This document shows positions 7,119 to 11,204 of a DNA stretch of 11,204 nt, piece after piece (position 1 is the stretch's first letter; each line of letters opens with the position of its first letter). The translations under genes and the position numbers were made by a program. This stretch comes from Alphaproteobacteria bacterium UBA3439. Lineage in GTDB: Bacteria; Pseudomonadota; Alphaproteobacteria; Puniceispirillales; Puniceispirillaceae. Under the pieces are notes generated by a model. That model searched no databases. It saw nothing but the letters and a program-made list of their open reading frames with translations, and was not told where the DNA came from. The DNA lies in the NCBI GenBank assembly GCA_002378605.1, contig DFSK01000046.1:1-11204 (forward strand). The letters are read 5' to 3'.

Positions 7119-7970
7119 ATGTCAGAAAATCGATATCCTATGGATTTTTTGCCACGATTATCTAGCTTTCGGAATGAAACAAGTGGCACGATCACATCAT
7201 ACCGAATCAATCAACCACAGATTGAAAACACCGAACGCCCTGCTTTGGTGTTTTTGCATGGATTTAATGGCAGTAGCAAAAGCTGGGCCTGCCAGTTTGC
7301 CCATTTTACCAGCCAGACGGTGATTGCCATTGATGCCCCCGGTTTTGGTGAATCGCAGGTTGTTGATGGCGGTATGGTTGCAATCGCTGATGAAGTTGCC
7401 GCGGTGATTGCCAGCCTCGTCACCGGCAAGGCCGTTATTATTGGCCATTCGATGGGCGGTATGCTGGCGCAGGTTTTGGGCGCAACCCACCCAGACATAT
7501 GCGAGGCGATCATTCTGTCCTGCACGCATAAAGGACGGGCGCAGCCAGCTGGTTCGCCGCTTGGGGCGGCCGTGCTTGAGCGAATTCAGCAGCGCGAAGT
7601 GATGGATGATGCGTCTTATGGCGCGCTTCGGGCTGGCAAGATGCTGTCGGGGAGGATTGATCCGCAAATCATGGCATTTCTGGCGGCTGTCGCTGGTGAA
7701 ATCCGCGTTGAGGGTATTCGTTGTGGCGGTTTTGCGATGCACTATCTCGATACGAGCGCGTTTCTTGATAAGATTACCGCGCCAGTGGCGATTTTTACGG
7801 GGGCTGATGATATTGTCGTGAAACCCGATGCAGCCGCCGCGTTAAAAGCCGGTTTACCGCAAGCGCATCATGCGTTGCTAGCGGGGGTCGGTCATGCGCC
7901 CTATTGTGAAGATGCCGCCAGTTTCAACGCGGCCATTGAAGCGTTTCTTGATGCTGTTTTGGCAGGATAA
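7119..7970 (+). CDS. Alpha/beta-fold hydrolase
   Basis: A cytoplasmic alpha/beta hydrolase of 283 aa with no signal peptide; the family includes esterases, C-C bond hydrolases, lactonases and cofactor-free haloperoxidases. The oxyanion-hole motif HGFNGS is at 47-52 and DAPGFGES at 72-79 follows strand 4. The nucleophile is Ser111 in GHSMGG. The acid is Asp230 or Asp231 in TGADD, and the base is His259 in GVGHAPY. A helical cap occupies roughly residues 138-200. The triad is complete, so an active enzyme is expected. ATG 7119 has a GGGGG Shine-Dalgarno-like run at 7103-7107, with rather long spacing; ATG 7140 is an alternative start that would remove seven residues. The gene is divergent from the ABC operon and followed 21 bp later by an exporter gene, probably in one operon. 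The substrate is unknown. Confidence 0.88.
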   Translation: MSENRYPMDFLPRLSSFRNETSGTITSYRINQPQIENTERPALVFLHGFNGSSKSWACQFAHFTSQTVIAIDAPGFGESQVVDGGMVAIADEVAAVIASLVTGKAVIIGHSMGGMLAQVLGATHPDICEAIILSCTHKGRAQPAGSPLGAAVLERIQQREVMDDASYGALRAGKMLSGRIDPQIMAFLAAVAGEIRVEGIRCGGFAMHYLDTSAFLDKITAPVAIFTGADDIVVKPDAAAALKAGLPQAHHALLAGVGHAPYCEDAASFNAAIEAFLDAVLAG

Positions 7971-7991
7971 AAGGCCGGTATGGTAAGATAG

Positions 7992-9194
7992 ATGAACGCT
8001 TTTACGTTACGGCCATTTGTCATCTATTTTTTGACAAACACATTGTCATTGCTTGGCACATGGATTCAAAAGGTGGGTCTTGGCTGGCTGACCTGGCAGA
8101 TAACCGAATCCACGTTCTGGACTAGTTTTGTGTCGATTGCCTTGATGGCACCGGTTGGCATCATCGGGCCATTTATTGCTGTTTATGCCGAAAGCTGGGA
8201 TATGCGGCGCGCCTTTCTGATTACAAAAATTCTGATGATGCTTGTCAGTTTCGTGATCTTTGGGTTGCAATATTTTGACATGCATAATCTGCATAGTTTG
8301 ATTGCAACATCGCTTGCCCTTGGCCTGCTTAGCGCTGTTCATCACCCGATCCGGCTGGTGTTTATTTCGATTGTGGTGCCGCGCCCCTATCTTGCCAGCG
8401 CCATCGGGCTGAATTCGGTGTCATGGAACATGTCGCGCGTTGTTGGCCCGGGGCTATCCGGCTTTGCGATTGTGCTTCTTGGCCTTGCAACGACATTTGG
8501 GATCGCGGTTATTCTTTATGCGCCGCTGATCGTGGCTTTGGCGCTATTGCCACTTGAACCACGCGCCAAGGCAAAGCCGAATGCCGACCGGTTTTTTCAA
8601 AAGATGCGTGATGGCGGCAAGGTGGCTTTGCAAACACCACTGATTTTTACCGCTCTATGTATGGTGGCGCTGAATAGCTTTCTTGTTCGCGGCGTTTTGG
8701 AAATCCAGCCTGCGATCATTGGCCAGATTCTTGGTGGCGAAAGTCAGGCCTTGGCGACGGCGACGGCCGCTGCTGGTGTTGGCGCGTTGCTCGCGTCGGG
8801 CTGGATCGGACTTGGCAAATTGCCGCCAGATTTTATCCAGCGTTGTCTATGGCCTATGCTTGCCATTGGCATTGTCGGAACGGCCTGTCTAAACCTAACA
8901 AGCACAATCATTCCGATGAGTTTGATTTTTGTGTTAACCGGTTTTACCGCCACGGTTGCAGGCATTGGTGCGCAGACTTTGATTCAGCTAAAGGTAGAAG
9001 AAGATTACCGCGCACGCGTTATGACTTGGTGGTCTAGCGTTTCATTTGGCAGCCTGACCATTGGCGGCATTCTAATCGGATTTTTTGGTGATTTGACGCC
9101 GATTGAAGATGCCATTTTCATGGTGATGGTGCCTGGATTTTTGCTGGCTATTCTGGTTCTTGTCAAATTGCCATTGGCGCGTTGGAAAGGCTGA
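7992..9194 (+). CDS. MFS transporter, MFS_3/EntS-like exporter type
   Basis: An inner-membrane proton-coupled transporter of 400 aa with about 12 hydrophobic segments. The cytoplasmic loop after segment 2 carries ESWDMRRAFL (about 67-76), a degenerate MFS motif A. A longer hydrophilic central loop (about 189-212) divides the two six-helix halves. The C-terminal half has EEDYRARVMTWW (about 337-348), corresponding to the conserved D/E-x-x-R-x-R-V-M stretch of the MFS_3 family, which includes enterobactin exporter EntS and macrolide-efflux-like proteins. It starts 21 bp after the alpha/beta hydrolase stop, with only a weak ribosome site, suggesting co-transcription and possible coupling. It may export a compound made or detoxified by the hydrolase; this is inferred from linkage. 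No clear terminator lies in the 62 bp before the convergent coxG-like gene. Confidence 0.88.
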   Translation: MNAFTLRPFVIYFLTNTLSLLGTWIQKVGLGWLTWQITESTFWTSFVSIALMAPVGIIGPFIAVYAESWDMRRAFLITKILMMLVSFVIFGLQYFDMHNLHSLIATSLALGLLSAVHHPIRLVFISIVVPRPYLASAIGLNSVSWNMSRVVGPGLSGFAIVLLGLATTFGIAVILYAPLIVALALLPLEPRAKAKPNADRFFQKMRDGGKVALQTPLIFTALCMVALNSFLVRGVLEIQPAIIGQILGGESQALATATAAAGVGALLASGWIGLGKLPPDFIQRCLWPMLAIGIVGTACLNLTSTIIPMSLIFVLTGFTATVAGIGAQTLIQLKVEEDYRARVMTWWSSVSFGSLTIGGILIGFFGDLTPIEDAIFMVMVPGFLLAILVLVKLPLARWKG

Positions 9195-9256
9195 CCCGCC
9201 TAACAAGCGATTGGTCATCGCCGGCAAATTCTTGGCTTTCGGCGTGATGGTTAGCG

Positions 9257-9724
9257 CTAGTCTTCGCGATTAATCTCCACCTCACCAGTCATGACTTTTT
9301 CAAATTTTTCAAAGAAATTCTTGGATAGTTTTTTGGCCGTGCTGGTAATCAGGCGGCCGCCAAGCTGGGCGATCTTGCCGCCGGTTTCCGCTTTTGCGCT
9401 ATATTGCAGAATTGTGGTTTCGCCATCTTCGGTCAAAGTGACATCAGCGCCGCCCTTGGCAAAACCGGCAAGGCCACCTTCGCCTTCGCCCGAAAGGCTA
9501 AAGCCATCGGGTGCCTTGGATTGGTCAAGCATTACCATGCCGTTGAATTTGGCTTTTACCGGCCCGATTTTCAAGGTGACCTTGGCAACAAGCTTGGTAT
9601 CGGATTCGCGTTCAAGCGATTCACATCCCGGAATACAGGCTTTTAGAATTGCAATATCATTCAACGCCTCATAGACCACGGCGCGAGGGGCAGGGATCGT
9701 AATCTCGTCAGCGATTTCCATCAT
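9257..9724 (-). CDS. coxG: CoxG-family SRPBCC protein (carbon monoxide dehydrogenase subunit G-like)
   Basis: A small 155-aa protein of the CoxG family in the START/SRPBCC (Bet v 1-like) fold. In Oligotropha carboxidovorans CoxG is linked to CO dehydrogenase function and is thought to help membrane attachment; many paralogues sit beside other molybdenum hydroxylases. Typical features are EITIPAPRAVVYEALND (7-23), CIPGCESLE (30-38), KIGPVKAKFNG (52-62) and the C-terminal block GGKIAQLGGRLI (115-126), followed by an amphipathic KKLSKNFFEKFE helix. Two adjacent ATGs (9724 and 9721) could start translation; the ribosome site is weak. No coxL, coxM, coxS or other molybdenum hydroxylase gene lies nearby, so the partner is unknown. 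The gene follows creatinase in the same direction. A hairpin and a plausible promoter between them suggest separate transcription. Confidence 0.88.
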   Translation of the reverse strand: MMEIADEITIPAPRAVVYEALNDIAILKACIPGCESLERESDTKLVAKVTLKIGPVKAKFNGMVMLDQSKAPDGFSLSGEGEGGLAGFAKGGADVTLTEDGETTILQYSAKAETGGKIAQLGGRLITSTAKKLSKNFFEKFEKVMTGEVEINRED

Positions 9725-9771
9725 AAAACTTTCTTGGCGATGATCGGCGTTGATGCGCTATGTCACGCTAA

Positions 9772-9800
9772 GGTATAGGACGACTAAATGCCGACTTCAA
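9772..9800 (-). promoter_or_regulatory. Putative sigma-70 promoter for the coxG-like gene
   Basis: The minus strand has TTGAAG (9800-9795) as a -35 box, an exact 17-bp spacer and TATACC (9777-9772) as a -10 box, each matching the consensus at four of six positions. The -10 box lies about 48 bp upstream of the first coxG ATG. The preceding creatinase unit appears to end at the hairpin at 9897-9925, so a promoter is needed about here. Seen as a pattern only; there is no experimental support. Confidence 0.42.
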
Positions 9801-9896
9801 TAAAGAAACGGATAAAACCATCCTATGCGGGTATGTGCTTTGGCGATGAAAGGCAAATAGGGGCGATGGGCAAAATCCTGAAAATGGCGACAAAGG

Positions 9897-9925
9897 CACC
9901 GAACCTGCCGGAAATAGGTTCGGTG
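9897..9925 (-). terminator. 10-bp hairpin after creatinase, likely terminator
   Basis: CACCGAACCT (9897-9906) and AGGTTCGGTG (9916-9925) form a perfect 10-bp stem around a 9-base loop, 30 bp beyond the creatinase stop codon. On the minus strand the stem is followed by CCTTTGTC, a poor U-tract. On the plus strand it is followed by TTAATTTT, a better one. It may act mainly as a 3'-end stabiliser or weak terminator for creatinase. As a plus-strand terminator it would have no plus-strand gene immediately before it. Confidence 0.5.
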
Positions 9926-9954
9926 TTAATTTTGACCAACAGAATAAAAGATAC

Positions 9955-11163
9955 CTAGCCAATAATGTTGAAATCCGGCCCATAGGGATAGCCAGTGATA
10001 TTGTCATTGCCATCATCATTGATGATCAAAATATCATGTTCGCGATAGCCGCCAGCCCCGGCTTGACCATGTGGAATTGTCAGCATCGGCTCCATCGACA
10101 CCACCATCCCCGGTTCAAGAACCGTATCAACATCCTCGCGCAGCTCAAGCCCCGCTTCGCGACCATAATAATGCGATAAAATACCAAAGGAATGACCATA
10201 GCCAAAACTGCGATATTGAAGCAGGTCACGTTCTTCCAAAAAGGCGTTTATCTTATGCGTTACGTCGCTGCAACGCATCCCGGGCTTTAGCAAGCTAATG
10301 CCATATTCATGGGCGGCGATATTCGCTTGCCAGATGCTTAGGCTTGTTGGATCAACCGAGCCTGCGAACATGGTTCGTTCCAGCGCGGTATAATAGCCCG
10401 AAATCATGGGAAAGCTGTTTAGCGACAGAATATCGCCCTTTTGCAATTTCCGGCTGGTGACCGGATTATGCGCGCCATCTGTATTGAGTCCAGATTGAAA
10501 CCAAACCCAGCTATCGCGATATTCGGCATCGGGAAAGGCCGCGGCAATGGCAAGTTCCATCGCGTCACGTCCGGCCATGGCAATATCGATTTCGCGCTGG
10601 CCTAGCTTTACCGCATCACGAATCGCATAGCCGCCAATATCGGCAATGCGCGCGCCTTCGCGGATCAGGGCCAGCTCGGCTGGTGATTTATGCATACGTT
10701 GCTGCATCACCGCCATTGATAAATCGGTCAGGCTTGATGGCGATAAAAACGCAACAAGCTTGCCATGCTGGTCGAGGGTTAGATGATCCCCCTCATAGCC
10801 AATCGCGCTGTTCTCGCCCGCAACTGATCGAACCGCGCGCCAGAAATTATCGCGCTGCCAGTCGGTATAGGTGATGTTGTCACCAAAGGATCGGCGCCAT
10901 GGCTGGCCTGCGTCAATACCTGCGGAAATGGTCACATTTTCAGTGGCGGTCACAACCAACCCATAGGGTCGGCCAAAGGCGCAATAAAGAAAGCCCGAAT
11001 AATAGGCAATCGAATGCATCGAGGTAAAAATGACGGCTTTCACACCGGCAGTCGCCATAATGGCACGCAAACCGGCAAGCCGTGTTTCATATTCTGTTGT
11101 GGAAAATTGGGCTGTTGCTTTTTCACCGTTATGCAAACGGTATGTGTCTGGTCGTAAAGTCAT
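9955..11163 (-). CDS. Creatinase (creatine amidinohydrolase, EC 3.5.3.3)
   Basis: A cytoplasmic homodimeric enzyme that hydrolyses creatine to sarcosine and urea. The 402-aa protein has the pita-bread fold and follows, from memory, Pseudomonas putida creatinase (about 403 aa) nearly block for block: FLYCAFGRPYGLVVT (58-72), DAGQPWRR (84-91), TDWQRDN (100-106), WFQSGLNTDGAHNPVT (221-236), YRSFGYGHSFG (317-327) and PYGPDFNIIG at the end. The catalytic His232 and substrate-site residues Tyr258, Glu262, His324, Arg335, Glu358 and His376 fall at the same numbers as in that enzyme. Phe63 and Arg65 match its Phe62 and Arg64, which come from the partner subunit. M24 metal ligands are lost (Asn249, Ala260 and His376 in place of Asp, Asp and Glu), which argues against a metal-dependent Xaa-Pro dipeptidase. 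ATG 11163 has a GGAGGG ribosome site five bases upstream. Creatininase and sarcosine oxidase genes are absent but may lie beyond the right edge. Confidence 0.93.
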   Translation of the reverse strand: MTLRPDTYRLHNGEKATAQFSTTEYETRLAGLRAIMATAGVKAVIFTSMHSIAYYSGFLYCAFGRPYGLVVTATENVTISAGIDAGQPWRRSFGDNITYTDWQRDNFWRAVRSVAGENSAIGYEGDHLTLDQHGKLVAFLSPSSLTDLSMAVMQQRMHKSPAELALIREGARIADIGGYAIRDAVKLGQREIDIAMAGRDAMELAIAAAFPDAEYRDSWVWFQSGLNTDGAHNPVTSRKLQKGDILSLNSFPMISGYYTALERTMFAGSVDPTSLSIWQANIAAHEYGISLLKPGMRCSDVTHKINAFLEERDLLQYRSFGYGHSFGILSHYYGREAGLELREDVDTVLEPGMVVSMEPMLTIPHGQAGAGGYREHDILIINDDGNDNITGYPYGPDFNIIG

Positions 11164-11168
11164 TTAGA

Positions 11169-11174
11169 CCCTCC
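11169..11174 (-). promoter_or_regulatory. Ribosome binding site of creatinase
   Basis: The minus strand reads GGAGGG, five bases (TCTAA), then ATG at 11163, an ideal Shine-Dalgarno arrangement that fixes the creatinase start. Only 30 more bases remain before the window edge, so the promoter, or an upstream operon partner, cannot be seen. Confidence 0.7.
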
Positions 11175-11204
11175 ATTGACAAGTTCAAAAGAAGGTCCCG
11201 GCGT

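Noticed and set aside
7197..7742. 181-codon open frame antisense to the alpha/beta hydrolase
   Set aside because: It is fully nested opposite a gene with an intact catalytic triad, and its composition is that of a frame shadow.
8755..8767. Short GGCGAC-type repeat in the MFS gene
   Set aside because: Only about two imperfect units within coding sequence, explained by Ala/Thr codons; not a meaningful tandem repeat.
9195..9256. Terminator between the MFS gene and the coxG-like gene
   Set aside because: I found no stem longer than a few base pairs and no T-run, so nothing is called in these 62 bp.
9291..9674. 127-codon plus-strand frame opposite the coxG-like gene
   Set aside because: The minus-strand product matches the CoxG family along its whole length. 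The plus frame is Ser/Pro-rich with no domain.
9768..10019. Minus-strand frame running from the end of creatinase into the intergenic region
   Set aside because: It overlaps the conserved creatinase C-terminus in another frame and crosses the terminator-like hairpin. It shows no family features.
9955..11163. Xaa-Pro dipeptidase / aminopeptidase P annotation
   Set aside because: The metal-binding Asp, Asp and last Glu of M24 peptidases are replaced by Asn249, Ala260 and His376, while creatinase-specific blocks and His232 are present.

Overview
This window looks like chromosomal DNA of a Gram-negative heterotroph, most likely an alphaproteobacterium with roughly balanced GC. The grounds are the compact bacterial layout, the signal-peptide-bearing solute-binding protein, a CoxG-type protein and a creatinase. 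A marine SAR116-like host would fit, but that is an inference from style and gene content; there is no rRNA or other phylogenetic marker here. I see no tRNA, rRNA, insertion sequence, CRISPR array, integrase or phage gene.

Layout. On the plus strand at the left, an M20-family zinc amidohydrolase (N-carbamoyl-amino-acid hydrolase / allantoate amidohydrolase type) ends only 3 bp from the convergent end of a five-gene minus-strand ABC transporter operon. That operon is of the dipeptide/oligopeptide/nickel class. In transcription order it encodes a periplasmic binding protein (6990 to 5410), two permeases (5318 to 4344 and 4344 to 3439) and two ATPases (3442 to 2450 and 2453 to 1470). The four membrane and ATPase genes are joined by 1-bp or 4-bp stop/start overlaps. 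A perfect 13-bp stem-loop separates the binding-protein gene from the rest. Across a 128-bp divergent control region, a plus-strand pair encodes an alpha/beta hydrolase and an MFS_3-type exporter. Converging on that pair from the right are a stand-alone CoxG-like SRPBCC protein, with its own plausible promoter, and a creatinase whose transcript appears to end at a 10-bp hairpin.

How the genes may work together. The creatinase is the firmest functional call: it would hydrolyse creatine to sarcosine and urea. The M20 enzyme removes carbamoyl or ureido-type groups. The ABC system imports a small peptide-like or amino-acid-like solute. Together they suggest uptake and hydrolysis of organic nitrogen compounds (creatine/creatinine, N-carbamoyl or ureido compounds, small peptides). 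The genes lie in separate transcription units, so a single pathway is a hypothesis. Sarcosine-degrading enzymes, creatininase and urease are not in the window. I found no convincing evidence of a wholly new system; the best leads are the nitrogen-salvage gene neighbourhood, the stem-loop inside the transporter operon and the orphan coxG.
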